In this document: positions 17,451-26,459 of the stretch, piece by piece
Layout of the letters: each line of letters opens with the position of its first letter
Position numbering within the stretch: position 1 is the first letter of the stretch
Assembly: GCA_963847735.1 (NCBI GenBank)
Contig: CAWKAV010000022.1
Location: 124,001-188,000 of the forward strand
From: CAWKAV01 sp963847735
GTDB taxonomy: Bacteria > Desulfobacterota > Desulfuromonadia > Desulfuromonadales > BM103
Length of the DNA stretch: 64,000 nt
Direction: 5' to 3'
The notes under the pieces: generated by a model
Told to the model about the DNA's origin: nothing
Databases searched by the model: none
What the model saw: the letters and a program-made list of their open reading frames with translations, nothing else
Program-made: the position numbers and the translations under genes

Positions 17451-18548
17451 TCACCCAAGCAGCGCATCAATCGAATCAAAGTCAAAACGCTTGTCGGCAA
17501 GTTCAATAATCAGATTAATCTTCTCGGTATCCGTGGCATTCAGCTTGGAGACGTCATCATGGATGGTATTGAACACGTCTGCCGTGGTGCGGTTGGTGCG
17601 CATATAGGGGATGCCGCTGCGATCGAGAATCTTCTGCGTAATAGCACTGATCTTGGCAATCCCCGGGATGACCAGGCCAGCCAGCAGATGGCGATATTCC
17701 GGCAGGTTGTAAATATTGGCCAGGGTCACCAGCAACTCATCGCGGCTGCTGGTCACGATCACCAGGGAAGATTCTTTCAGCAATTCGGTCACACGCTGAG
17801 TCGAAGCAGAACCGATCTGCAGATGATGGACAATCTGCCCGGCAGTCTCCTGGCTGCCCTGCAACTCGACTTCGAGGGTCTGACTGATGCGCCGCAAGGT
17901 CGGGTTGGCCAGAATCGGCTGATAATTGAAACCACCGATCACCTTGATTCCCTCCTTGGCAAACGCAAGGTTAAGGTAATGCAGAGTCTTTTCGCGTTTG
18001 TCGGGTACAATCTTGTTGGCCAGAATAGCCCTGACTTCGGCCCCTTCCTTCTGGAACAAGGCAAGATTCAGATAAGCCGCATCCACCACGTTGCCAATCC
18101 CCCCACCGGTCACCATCACGACAGGAGCATCAACAATTTTTGCAACCCGTGCATTGGAAAAACCAATTACCGAGCCGACCCCACTGTGACCTGCCCCCTC
18201 GATAATCAGAAAATCGTTTTTCCGATCCAGTTCCGTAATGGCATCGAACATTTTTTTTTCTATATCGGCACAGAGGAGTGCACCATCAAGCAACTTCTGC
18301 GTATCACCGGGCATGAGCACCATCGGCGACATCAATCTTAGATCAGCCTCCAGGCCAAAGACCTCTGCCATCAGGAGCGCATCTTTATCGACGACCATAC
18401 CGTTGCCAGCGACAGTCGGCTTGGGGCCGAGGGGCTTGATGAAACCGACACGCGCATATTTCTTGCGTGCCATGTACATTAATGAAAGGCTGGAGGTGGT
18501 TTTACCACTGTTCTGGCCGGTTGCAGCAACGAAAACCTTGCGGGCCAT
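17451..18548 (-). CDS. BioD-like / DRTGG-domain protein
   Basis: A 365-residue protein. The P-loop-like start (VFVAATGQNSGKTTSSLSLM) and FIKPLG resemble dethiobiotin synthase and the N-terminal part of long phosphotransacetylases. The remaining half (LVIVTSSRDELLVTLANIY, LAGLVIPGIAKISAITQKIL, RTNRTTADVFNTIHDDVSKL) is a DRTGG domain. The phosphotransacetylase catalytic domain is absent, as in a family of short BioD-like proteins whose role is unknown and possibly regulatory. It lies upstream of the oxidoreductase gene on the same strand. Confidence 0.82.
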   Translation of the reverse strand: MARKVFVAATGQNSGKTTSSLSLMYMARKKYARVGFIKPLGPKPTVAGNGMVVDKDALLMAEVFGLEADLRLMSPMVLMPGDTQKLLDGALLCADIEKKMFDAITELDRKNDFLIIEGAGHSGVGSVIGFSNARVAKIVDAPVVMVTGGGIGNVVDAAYLNLALFQKEGAEVRAILANKIVPDKREKTLHYLNLAFAKEGIKVIGGFNYQPILANPTLRRISQTLEVELQGSQETAGQIVHHLQIGSASTQRVTELLKESSLVIVTSSRDELLVTLANIYNLPEYRHLLAGLVIPGIAKISAITQKILDRSGIPYMRTNRTTADVFNTIHDDVSKLNATDTEKINLIIELADKRFDFDSIDALLG

Positions 18549-18647
18549 AAAAACTCCTTAAAATCGATGCAGCGTGTGGCAAAGGCTGCGAAAAAGGAAA
18601 AAAGCTCAATCAGGTTCTTCTCGCCACGAGTCACGCGCTACAAGTTA

Positions 18648-19223
18648 TCAACCTCTTTCCTTGACCAGCTTTGAGACAGCCCTGAATTGTTCATGGGTCG
18701 ATTCCTGCAACAGCTGGAACAATGCGGTTTCAGCCGTAGTCACCACGGCGCCGGCCAGACCGGCATTGGCGACACCGGTCACATAATCAACTTTCTTGCG
18801 CGAACAGACAGCATCACGAACCAGGTGGACATGATAACCGTCTTCGAGCAGACCGAGCACCGTCTGATAGACACAGACATGTGTTTCCATGCCGGTGATG
18901 ATCACCTGACTGCGGCCGAGACCTTTCATGGCGGCCAAGAAAGCAGGTTCGCCACAACAGCCAAAACTGACTTTTTCTATAACACCGCCTTTGCAGGCCT
19001 CTGCAAGCTCCGCGACGGTATGGCCGATGCCCTTCGGATATTGCTCCGTGGTCACTACAGGGATACCGAACAGTTCCGCTGCCTTGACCAGCATGTTGAC
19101 CGTATCCCGCATGCGCAGATAAACATCCTGCGGCATGGCTGTCACCAGGCGCTCCTGAACATCAATCACAACCAGTACCGCCGCCTCAGTATCCAGCTTA
19201 AATTTACCACGCTCATTTGACAT
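18648..19223 (-). CDS. isochorismatase-family cysteine hydrolase
   Basis: A 191-residue protein with the catalytic triad of the cysteine hydrolase superfamily: Asp in VLVVIDVQERL, Lys in VIEKVSFGC and Cys in GMETHVCVYQT. The cis-peptide region VIITGMETHV is also present. Members hydrolyse isochorismate, nicotinamide or related amides, and the substrate here cannot be told. It is oriented with the MaoC-like gene, 37 bases away. Confidence 0.9.
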   Translation of the reverse strand: MSNERGKFKLDTEAAVLVVIDVQERLVTAMPQDVYLRMRDTVNMLVKAAELFGIPVVTTEQYPKGIGHTVAELAEACKGGVIEKVSFGCCGEPAFLAAMKGLGRSQVIITGMETHVCVYQTVLGLLEDGYHVHLVRDAVCSRKKVDYVTGVANAGLAGAVVTTAETALFQLLQESTHEQFRAVSKLVKERG

Positions 19224-19260
19224 ATACGCTCCTTAATTACTTCTCACTTTTCTAAGATGT

Positions 19261-19737
19261 CTAAGAATACACCCGCATGACCTGTTCAGCAACGCAGGCA
19301 GGCTTGTCTCCACCCTCTATTTCAATCGTCAGCAGGTAAATAATCTGGACTCCGTTACGTACTTCTTCCACCGAGTGAACGACCGTACGAGCACGGATTC
19401 TGCAACCACACAAGACCGGCGCGGGATAGCGCACCTTATTGAAGCCATAATTTACACGAAAATGCATGCCGGGATAGTTTTTCGCGAAAAAATCAGGATG
19501 ATTACTCTGGGTCAGATATGGCAGAAGCGACAGGGTCAGAAAGCCATGGGCAACCGTACATCCATAGGGGGACTCTTTGCTGGCGCGCTGAGGATCAACA
19601 TGAATCCACTGGACGTCACCAGTAATCCTGGCGAAATCATCGATACGCTGCTGGTCAATTTGCAACCAGTCCCCAACATGGATTTCCTGACCGGCAAGAG
19701 GCTGGTATTGTTGGATTAATTCTTGAACAACCGACAT
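19261..19737 (-). CDS. MaoC-family (R)-hydratase
   Basis: A 158-residue single hot-dog protein. The hydratase motif is visible: DDFARITGDVQWIHVDPQRA contains the catalytic Asp and His, followed by TVAHGFLTLSLLPYL. The family hydrates trans-2-enoyl-CoA thioesters, often for polyhydroxyalkanoate or fatty-acid oxidation. The length and the pair Asp-His fit PhaJ/NodN-like members. It is the first gene of the minus-strand pair with the isochorismatase-like gene. Confidence 0.9.
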   Translation of the reverse strand: MSVVQELIQQYQPLAGQEIHVGDWLQIDQQRIDDFARITGDVQWIHVDPQRASKESPYGCTVAHGFLTLSLLPYLTQSNHPDFFAKNYPGMHFRVNYGFNKVRYPAPVLCGCRIRARTVVHSVEEVRNGVQIIYLLTIEIEGGDKPACVAEQVMRVYS

Positions 19738-20066
19738 GCATTGATCCTTTTATGATTGGGATGGAATAGCGTCTGTTTCCGGCTCATGTGAATAAATAGC
19801 GTTAATACCAACTGTCTGCAAGCCAAATCCATACAGCAAGGCGTAAAAACTCACATCTCGTGATCACAGATAAACCTTGAGCAATTTCAGACATTTCCCA
19901 ATAATCATGGCAGCATAAAGGCACTGTGCAAAAAAAATATCTGTGCTAAAGTGAAACCATTCTTTACGAACGGGTAATTTATGGGGGAAATACCATTGAC
20001 CAGTGCCTTTTTATCCCTTGAAGTCAGTCGAACTGCCGTCCATTAATAAATTGTACGAGGTCCAGT
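19738..20066. other. divergent intergenic region without a gene
   Basis: This 329-base stretch separates the minus-strand hydratase gene from the plus-strand ATPase gene. It must hold promoters for both, but no clear -35/-10 or -24/-12 pair could be fixed. No stem-loop with a T-tract, c-di-GMP riboswitch core or small coding frame was recognised. Confidence 0.6.
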
Positions 20067-21923
20067 ATGTCGTCTTCAGATCAAAAGAAACTTGATGACA
20101 AGTCGCCATCTCATCGCCGAACCACGGACAGAACACCTCATAGACAAATGTTGACGATCAATGACGTTGCCAAGCTCCTTCATCAGCGCAGCAGAATCAG
20201 CGACGAACAGTACGAGCTGATCCTCGCGCGCGGTGACGTTCAGGCGGCACGTCTCAACAGCCATCTGCCCAAGAGCCAGGCCATCAAGAAGGATATCTAC
20301 CTGGCCGAACTGGCCTCACCGGCCCAGGTCATTACATCCTTCAACCTTGAAATTCCCACCACCCAGAAGAAACTCACCGAAGATATCATCACCGAGCTGA
20401 TCTCCCAGGCCTCCGGGATGGAATATATCAAGATCGACCCCCTTAAACTTGAGCTTGATGTCGTCACCGACCAGATTCCCAGGGCGTTTGCCCTGAAAAA
20501 CCTGGTCGTGCCGATCGATGAGAAGGAAGGCGTGGTCACCATTGCCGTAGCCGATCCTTTCAATGTTCGGCCGATCAATGATCTGCAGCACGCTCTGGGT
20601 ATCCAGATCAGGCGAATCCTCGCTTCACGCAGCGACATCCTGAAAATTCTTGAAGAATTTTTCGGGTTTCAAGCTTCGGTCCGGGCCGCACAAATTGACA
20701 TGGGTCTCGGCTCGGAGTTGTCAAACCTTGAGCAGCTCTTCAAGATGCGCGGCCGCGATGAGATTGAAAGCAGTGACCAGCACATCATCTCTGCCGTCGA
20801 ATTCCTGTTGAAATATGCCTTTGACCAGCGTGCCAGCGATATCCACGTCGAACCGAAGCGCGAAAAATCTGCGATCCGTTTTCGGGTCGATGGAGTCCTG
20901 CACAACATCCACACCGTACCAATGAACCTGCACCCGGCCATCGTCTCGCGGCTGAAATTGCTGTCGCGCCTCGACGTTGCTGAGAAACGCCGGCCACAGG
21001 ATGGCCGGATCAAAACCCAGCATATGACCAAGGATATCGAATTACGTGTTTCGACCCTGCCCGTCGCCTTTGGCGAAAAAGTGGTTATTCGTATATTTGA
21101 TCCGGAAATCCTCATGCAGAAGCTCGACCGTATCGGTTTCTACGAACGAGAATACAAGCTGTACAGTGAGTTCATCAGAAGACCACACGGCATCGTTTTG
21201 GTCACAGGCCCCACCGGCAGCGGCAAAACAACGACGCTCTACTCTTCCCTGAAGACCATATCGTCACCTGAAATCAACATTGTCACCATTGAAGACCCGA
21301 TCGAGATGGTTATGGAAGACTTCAACCAGGTCGGGGTCCAAACTGCGATTGGCGTCACCTTTGCCACCGTTCTGCGCAACATTTTGCGGCAGGATCCGGA
21401 CGTGCTGATGATTGGCGAGATTCGCGACAAGGAAACAGCTGATAACGCTATTCAGGCGGCCCTGACCGGTCATCTGGTTCTCTCGACCCTGCATACCAAC
21501 GATGCGCCGACCTCGATTAACCGTTTACTTGACCTCGGCGTTCCGGCTTTTTTGATTAACTCGACAATCAATGGCATCATCGCCCAACGCCTGCTCAGGA
21601 GCATCTGTCAGGAATGCAAGTTCGAAAGGCTGCTGAGCGTCGATGAGATGATATACTTAGGTCTGGAGCAAAAAGATTACAAAGTCTCGGAGGGCAAAGG
21701 CTGCGATGCCTGCCGCGGGACCGGCTACAGGGGGCGGACCGGGATCTTCGAGGTCCTGAATTTCACTGACCAATTGAAAGCCACGATTAGCGACCAGACC
21801 GATATGGCACAGATCTATGCCGTCGCCAAAGCCGACGGCATGGTGACCCTGCGGGAGCTGGCAATTCAGAAACTACTGGAAGGGCACACCACCTTTAACG
21901 AAATCGTCTCCGTGACCGGATAA
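20067..21923 (+). CDS. GspE/PilB-family secretion or pilus ATPase
   Basis: A 618-residue protein; ATG is preceded by GAGG. The N-terminal MshEN-like region (residues ~80-230) is followed by the ATPase core with Walker A GPTGSGKT, Asp box IVTIEDPIEM, Walker B VLMIGEIRDKETAD and His box TGHLVLSTLHTNDAP. A tetra-Cys zinc site (CQEC ... CDAC) is present in the C-terminal part. Such ATPases power type IV pilus extension or type II secretion. No pilus or secretion genes adjoin it, so it could be an orphan PilB or GspE. The next gene begins 29 bases downstream. Confidence 0.9.
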   Translation: MSSSDQKKLDDKSPSHRRTTDRTPHRQMLTINDVAKLLHQRSRISDEQYELILARGDVQAARLNSHLPKSQAIKKDIYLAELASPAQVITSFNLEIPTTQKKLTEDIITELISQASGMEYIKIDPLKLELDVVTDQIPRAFALKNLVVPIDEKEGVVTIAVADPFNVRPINDLQHALGIQIRRILASRSDILKILEEFFGFQASVRAAQIDMGLGSELSNLEQLFKMRGRDEIESSDQHIISAVEFLLKYAFDQRASDIHVEPKREKSAIRFRVDGVLHNIHTVPMNLHPAIVSRLKLLSRLDVAEKRRPQDGRIKTQHMTKDIELRVSTLPVAFGEKVVIRIFDPEILMQKLDRIGFYEREYKLYSEFIRRPHGIVLVTGPTGSGKTTTLYSSLKTISSPEINIVTIEDPIEMVMEDFNQVGVQTAIGVTFATVLRNILRQDPDVLMIGEIRDKETADNAIQAALTGHLVLSTLHTNDAPTSINRLLDLGVPAFLINSTINGIIAQRLLRSICQECKFERLLSVDEMIYLGLEQKDYKVSEGKGCDACRGTGYRGRTGIFEVLNFTDQLKATISDQTDMAQIYAVAKADGMVTLRELAIQKLLEGHTTFNEIVSVTG

Positions 21924-21952
21924 AGCGACAGCACCATCCAAGGAGAAAGATC

Positions 21953-22733
21953 ATGCCTCAGAACAGACCTGAACGAAAGACGGCATTTACGATCACCTGC
22001 CTTACACTCTTTCTAGCTTTATTTCTTCCGCAGACCGCGTCAGCCCAGATGGACTGGTTGAAATCGGGCCAGGAACTGCTCGGCACCGTCACCAAAAGTC
22101 CCCAAACCCAGACCCAGGTCGCCAGCCTGACTGACGGCGACATCAGCCAGCGGCCTCAAGGACGCCTTGCGGGTCGGCACCGAGACGGTAGTCGGCCAGC
22201 TCGGCCAGACAGACGGCTTCAATGCCGATCCGGCCATTCATATTCCGCTGCCCGAAAACATGAAAAAGGTCAAGTCGGCGCTGGCGGCCGTCGGCATGTC
22301 GTCAATGATGGATGATCTGGAACTCAAATTGAATCGAGCAGCCGAACAAGCCACGCCCCCTGCCAAGGAGCTGTTCTGGAAATCGATCGAAGACATGACC
22401 CTGGAAGACGTCAAGGGGATTTACAACGGTCCGGATGACTCGGCGACCCGTTATTTTCAAGGCAAGATGTCTGAACCGCTCGCCACGGCGATGCAGCCTA
22501 TTGTCGAGAATGCCCTCAACCAGGTCGGCGCAGTACAGTCCTATGATGCTGTCATGGGCCAGTACGCCACCCTGCCCTTTGTGCCCAACGTCAAGGCGGA
22601 CCTGAACAGTTATGTTGTCAACAAGGGTATGGAAGGAATCTTCCACTACCTGGCCGTGGAGGAAGCGGCGATCCGTGAGGATCCGGTTAAACGAACGACG
22701 GATATTCTGCAGAAGGTTTTTGGCGCGCAATAA
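21953..22733 (+). pseudogene. DUF4197 family secreted protein, single-base frameshift
   Basis: The N-terminal frame carries a signal peptide (AFTITCLTLFLALFLPQTASA) and begins a DUF4197 protein (MDWLKSGQELLGTVTKSP). It leaves the family frame at about 22147-22153, where one extra C follows GACATCAGC. The correct continuation (GLKDALRVGTETVVGQLG) lies in the next frame and runs to the stop at 22733, including the family core (PLPENMKKVKSALAAVG, TRYFQGKMSEPLA, LPFVPNVKADLNSYVV). Removing one C would restore a ~259-residue protein. It may be a sequencing error or a real inactivation. The family is periplasmic or secreted and of unknown function. Confidence 0.8.
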
Positions 22734-22778
22734 TTGGTTATATTCAAGAGTTTTAAACCAACATAAACTTTAGAACCT

Positions 22779-22857
22779 GCGGGACTCGTCCCGCCAGACG
22801 ACATTCTTTTGCCCGGCAGCAAAAGAGTATGGCGCAGTCGGGGGGCGCAACCCCCGG
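22779..22857. repeat. three tandem hairpins (palindromic intergenic element)
   Basis: Three inverted repeats follow one another. GCGGGAC/GTCCCGC at 22779-22794 has a two-base loop. TTTTGC/GCAAAA at 22807-22824 has a six-base loop. CGGGGG/CCCCCG at 22839-22856 has the loop GCGCAA. None is followed by a T-tract. The arrangement looks like a REP-type or degraded mobile palindromic element rather than a standard terminator, although it could also end the DUF4197 transcript. Confidence 0.6.
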
Positions 22858-22993
22858 ATTTTGACTCTTAATTGTCTCCATCACTTCCAAAATTTACACC
22901 CTCAAAGAAATACCCACAGGATTCCCCTTGCCCTCTTCACCCAAAAGGTGTAACACCTGAACCCCTTCAAAATCCATCAACCAGGAGTGAATA

Positions 22994-24157
22994 ATGGGCA
23001 TTCTCAACAACACCGTCAGCCTCTGCCAATTTCAGGTTCTAGGAACGCTGCCGGCCAAAGATTTAGCCGTATGGGTTGGCGAAAACCTCGCCCGCGATGG
23101 CTTCCGTTCCATCGAGCAGACCAGTGAAGAGCTGTCATGCGGCTGGGTGCAGCTCGATGATTACCAGGAAAGCGCATTCAGCGGACTGCACACTTTCCGG
23201 CACGACCATTACCTGGCCTTTTCCCTGCGCCGCGATCAGCGCAAGTTACCAGCCGCCCTGATCAAACCTTACCGATGGAAAGCCGAAGCGGAGTGGTTGG
23301 CGGCCAACCCGCAGTTCAGGCGCGTGCCCAAACAGCAGCGTGAAGACTTGCGCGACGCGGTGCGAGGCAGCCTGCTTGCCAAAACCCTGCCGGTACCGGC
23401 GATCTACGATGTTGTCTGGGACACCCGCAACAACCTGGTCACCTTCACCAGCCTGGGCTCCAACACCGTGGACCTGTTCGTCGACCAGTTTAAAAAATCT
23501 TTCGACGGTCTGCGCCTGGTGCCTCTGCACCCCATGGCCCGTGCCGAACTGATTATCGACGATCATCTCCAGTCTGCCCTTACCAAAACCAACCGCAGCG
23601 GCAGCGCCGCCGTTCTGGAGCAGATTGAAGCCAACCAGTGGCTCGGAAGAGACTTTTTGCTCTGGCTGATGCACGAGACTGTAAACACGTCGGCCGAATA
23701 TACGGTCAACCAGCCCGGTTCGGCACTGCCTGGTGACGGTTTTCTTGCCTATCTAAACGATCGACTGCTGCTGGCAGCCAGCAGCGAAAGCGGCGTGCAG
23801 AAAGTCACCGTGACCGGACCGCAGGACCATTTCAACGAAGTGCGAACTGCCTTGCAGGGCGGCAAAGAAATCCTCGAATCAGTGCTCTACCTGGAGAAGC
23901 AGGAACAGCGTTGGAAGATGACCCTGAAAGGCGGCAGCTTCCAGTTTGCCTCGTTCAAGTCACCGCCGGTGACCCTGGAGAAGGACGACATCACCGATCC
24001 GGCCATGGAACGCGAGGCGGTCTTCTTCGAAAGAATGTATCTTCTTGAAGGGGGTCTGCAGCTGTTTGACAGCCTGCTGGCAACTTTCCTCGGACAACGG
24101 CTGGGAGCAGGATGGGACAGGAAGCAACAGGCGATCAGGACTTACCTGGCCGTCTAG
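22994..24157 (+). CDS. rdgC: RdgC-like recombination-associated protein
   Basis: A 387-residue protein with an AGGAGTGA sequence just before the ATG. The N-terminus (MGILNNTVSLCQFQVLG) and the segments GFRSIEQTSEELSCGWVQLD, LAFSLRRDQRKLPAALI and LVTFTSLGSNTVDLFVDQFKK match the RdgC family layout. RdgC forms a DNA-encircling ring and limits RecA activity in other bacteria. The protein is somewhat longer than the E. coli form (303 residues) and its C-terminal third is divergent, so function may differ. It stands alone between a DUF4197 gene and a terminator. Confidence 0.78.
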   Translation: MGILNNTVSLCQFQVLGTLPAKDLAVWVGENLARDGFRSIEQTSEELSCGWVQLDDYQESAFSGLHTFRHDHYLAFSLRRDQRKLPAALIKPYRWKAEAEWLAANPQFRRVPKQQREDLRDAVRGSLLAKTLPVPAIYDVVWDTRNNLVTFTSLGSNTVDLFVDQFKKSFDGLRLVPLHPMARAELIIDDHLQSALTKTNRSGSAAVLEQIEANQWLGRDFLLWLMHETVNTSAEYTVNQPGSALPGDGFLAYLNDRLLLAASSESGVQKVTVTGPQDHFNEVRTALQGGKEILESVLYLEKQEQRWKMTLKGGSFQFASFKSPPVTLEKDDITDPAMEREAVFFERMYLLEGGLQLFDSLLATFLGQRLGAGWDRKQQAIRTYLAV

Positions 24158-24178
24158 ATCCAATACGGATTTTTAAAA

Positions 24179-24202
24179 AGCCCGGCAAATATCTGCCGGG
24201 CT
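24179..24202 (-). terminator. rho-independent terminator of the ychF-like gene
   Basis: Perfect nine-base arms AGCCCGGCA and TGCCGGGCT surround the loop AATATC. On the minus strand the stem is followed by TTTTTAAAAA, so it probably ends the ychF-like transcript about 120 bases past its stop. It may also stop rdgC read-through from the other side. Confidence 0.7.
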
Positions 24203-24324
24203 CATGCTTGCGGGGGTCGCTGGATTCGGAGTGTTTTAGCAACATCTACATGCAAAAAGGAATCACATATAAAAACAGTGTATTACAGCAATTTATCTCG
24301 CCTTCTTCCTTAGGTTTTCATTTA

Positions 24325-25356
24325 TTAAACATTGAAGAGGAAGTGGCAGATATCACCATCCCCGATAACGTAATCCTTGCCATGTAACTGCATTTTGCCG
24401 GCCTGTTTGACGCCCTGCTCGGATCCGGCGACCATAAGGTCATCGTATTTCATGACTTCAACCCGGATGAAGCCGCGTTCGATGTCGCTGTGGATCTTGC
24501 CGCCGGCCACCGGTGCGGTGGAGCCCTTGCGGATGGTCCAGGCCCGGCATTCGTCCTTGCCGGTGGTGTAGAAGCTCATCAGGCCCAGAGCGTCGTAAAG
24601 AGCAGCGTTGATCCTGTCGAGGCTGGGCTCGGTAATGCCCATGTCCTGCATGAATTCGCGGCGTTCCTGCTCGTCGTCGATGGCGGCGATCTCGCTCTCG
24701 ATCTCGCAGGAGATGGTGAACACGCCAGGGCCAAAATCCTTGCCAATCTCATCCTCGGAGACGTTGAAGGCGCAAATCACTGGCGTCCGCGTCACAAAAT
24801 CAAGGCTTTTGATCACCAACTCCTCGTCGGGTTCAAGTGTTACGGAGGAGAGGAATCTCTCCTCCTCAAGAGCGCCGCTGAAGCGCTGCAGGATATCCTC
24901 CTCGAGAGCCTGCGCCGGGGTCTGGCTGCCCTTCTTTTCCTTGGCAAGGCGTTGCAGGCGCGTTTCCACCAGTTGCATGTCGGCGAGGATCAACTCGGTC
25001 TCGATCATGGCCCGGTCGCGCACCGGATCGACCGAACCGGAGGGATGGAAGATGTCCGGGGAGTCGAAGGCCCGGATCAGCAGACAGAGCAAATCGCAAC
25101 GACGCGCCGGGTCCATCCAGAGGCGCGACGTGGTGCTGGCCGTGATGTCGGGGCAGAGCACGAACTGGTTTTCGGCGTAGGTGGTTTTTTTGGGCTGATA
25201 CAGGTCGCTTAAGGTATCCACCCGGCTGTCGTGGATCGGGGCGATGCCCTCGATGGCCTCGCCAGCTTTGCGGGCGGCGGTCACGGGGCGACCAGTGAGC
25301 AGGGTGAAAAGGGTCTTCTTGCCGGTCTGGGCAAGGCCCAATATAGCGATTTTCAT
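24325..25356 (-). CDS. divergent YchF-family nucleotide-binding protein
   Basis: A 343-residue protein with the layout of the Obg-like YchF ATPases. The start MKIAILGLAQTGKKTLFTLL is a P-loop, but the usual GKS/T reads GKK-T. The NVSEDE motif matches YchF's noncanonical G4. The C-terminus is a TGS-like domain (FYTTGKDECRAWTIRKGSTA, HSDIERGFIRVEVMKYDDL, GKDYVIGDGDICHFLFNV) typical of YchF. Compared with canonical YchF the switch region is strongly divergent (LWMDPARRCDLL replaces DxxGLV). It is probably a second YchF-type paralog with changed nucleotide handling. It has its own terminator. Confidence 0.82.
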   Translation of the reverse strand: MKIAILGLAQTGKKTLFTLLTGRPVTAARKAGEAIEGIAPIHDSRVDTLSDLYQPKKTTYAENQFVLCPDITASTTSRLWMDPARRCDLLCLLIRAFDSPDIFHPSGSVDPVRDRAMIETELILADMQLVETRLQRLAKEKKGSQTPAQALEEDILQRFSGALEEERFLSSVTLEPDEELVIKSLDFVTRTPVICAFNVSEDEIGKDFGPGVFTISCEIESEIAAIDDEQERREFMQDMGITEPSLDRINAALYDALGLMSFYTTGKDECRAWTIRKGSTAPVAGGKIHSDIERGFIRVEVMKYDDLMVAGSEQGVKQAGKMQLHGKDYVIGDGDICHFLFNV

Positions 25357-25439
25357 AAATAATCCTTACGCTGGGACGACCCCCGGCGGGGGGAATAGGG
25401 AGAGGATCAATTGCGGACCATCACAACAAGATCTCCGGC

Positions 25440-25778
25440 TCAAACTTTTTTCACAAACTCGGATTTTAACTTCATGGCACCGACACCGTCAATTTTGCAG
25501 TCAATATCATGATCGCCGCCAACCAGTCGAATATTTCTAGCCTTCGTGCCAACCTTGACCACTAGTGAAGAACCTTTGACTTTAAGGTCCTTAATTACCG
25601 CGACCGTATCACCATCTGCCAGCAGATTGCCGTGGGCGTCTTTGATGACCCGCACCTCGGCGACCGTTTCGGCAACATGCCTACTCCATTCATGTGCGCA
25701 TTCCGGACACACGAACAGATCTCCGTCTTCGTAAGTGTACCCGGATCCGCATTCCACACACTTCGGTAAATCACTCAT
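25440..25778 (-). CDS. phnA: PhnA-type zinc-ribbon protein
   Basis: A 112-residue protein. The N-terminal zinc ribbon has paired Cys (CVECGSGYTYED, then VCPECAHEW), followed by the PhnA domain VIKDAHGNLLADGDTVAVIK then DLKVKGSSLVVKVGTKARNI. It is near the size of E. coli PhnA/YjdM. The family was named after phosphonate genes, but its function is unsettled and no phn genes adjoin it. Confidence 0.92.
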   Translation of the reverse strand: MSDLPKCVECGSGYTYEDGDLFVCPECAHEWSRHVAETVAEVRVIKDAHGNLLADGDTVAVIKDLKVKGSSLVVKVGTKARNIRLVGGDHDIDCKIDGVGAMKLKSEFVKKV

Positions 25779-25965
25779 GTTGTTGTTTCTCTTTACTCGT
25801 TTTAAGGTATTTATTTGACATAACCTTCACCATACGAGAGAAAGTTGTCAACTTACAGATCGAGTGACTTATACTCCCAGCCCTGTTAAAAATCTATCAC
25901 TCATTTGCAACACGAAGTAGAATCAGAATCGGCCAAAAACATACGCGGAAGGCAAGGAGACACGG

Positions 25966-26409
25966 ATGCAGATATGGGTTGATGCTGATGCCTGTCCGAG
26001 AGTGATCAAGGAGATCCTGTATCGGGCCGCTGATCGGAAAAAGGTCAAGCTCATCCTGGTGGCGAACCAACCGATAAGCACACCCACCTCAGGGTTTATC
26101 AGCTCGATGGTTGTGGGTGCCGGATTCGACGTTGCTGACAACATGATTGTTGATTTGATGAAACCCGGTGACCTGGTCATCACCGCCGACATCCCACTGG
26201 CCGCAGCAGCCATCAAAAAAGTTGGCCACGCTCTCAATCCGCGCGGCGAGTTCTACACGGAGGACAATATCCATGAGCGACTCGTCATCCGCAACATGCT
26301 TGATGAAATGCGCGGTTGCGGCATGGACACTGGCGGACCTGCACCTTTCAGTGCTGGAGACAAGCAGGCTTTCGCCAACCAGCTTGATCGATTTCTGGCA
26401 AAACATTAA
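25966..26409 (+). CDS. YaiI/YqxD family protein (DUF188)
   Basis: A 147-residue protein with an AAGGAG ribosome site upstream. The family sequence is clear: MQIWVDADACPRVIKEILYR, VADNMIVDLMKPGDLVITAD, IPLAAAAIKKVGHALNPRGE and FYTEDNIHERLVIRNMLDEM. This is the UPF0178 family with a PIN-like fold and conserved Asp, and its biochemical role is unknown. It converges on gmhA. Confidence 0.93.
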   Translation: MQIWVDADACPRVIKEILYRAADRKKVKLILVANQPISTPTSGFISSMVVGAGFDVADNMIVDLMKPGDLVITADIPLAAAAIKKVGHALNPRGEFYTEDNIHERLVIRNMLDEMRGCGMDTGGPAPFSAGDKQAFANQLDRFLAKH

Positions 26410-26459
26410 ATCCCGAACAGTCCACGCGTTTCCTCTAATTAGACCGGAGCAGATTCCTG

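Noticed and set aside
19738..20066. Possible sigma-54 promoter (GGCAC...GC near 19918)
   Set aside because: The spacing between GG and GC is too short for a -24/-12 promoter.
24179..24202. Plus-strand terminator of rdgC
   Set aside because: There is no T-tract after the stem on the plus strand; the T-tract lies on the minus strand, so the hairpin is assigned to the ychF-like gene.
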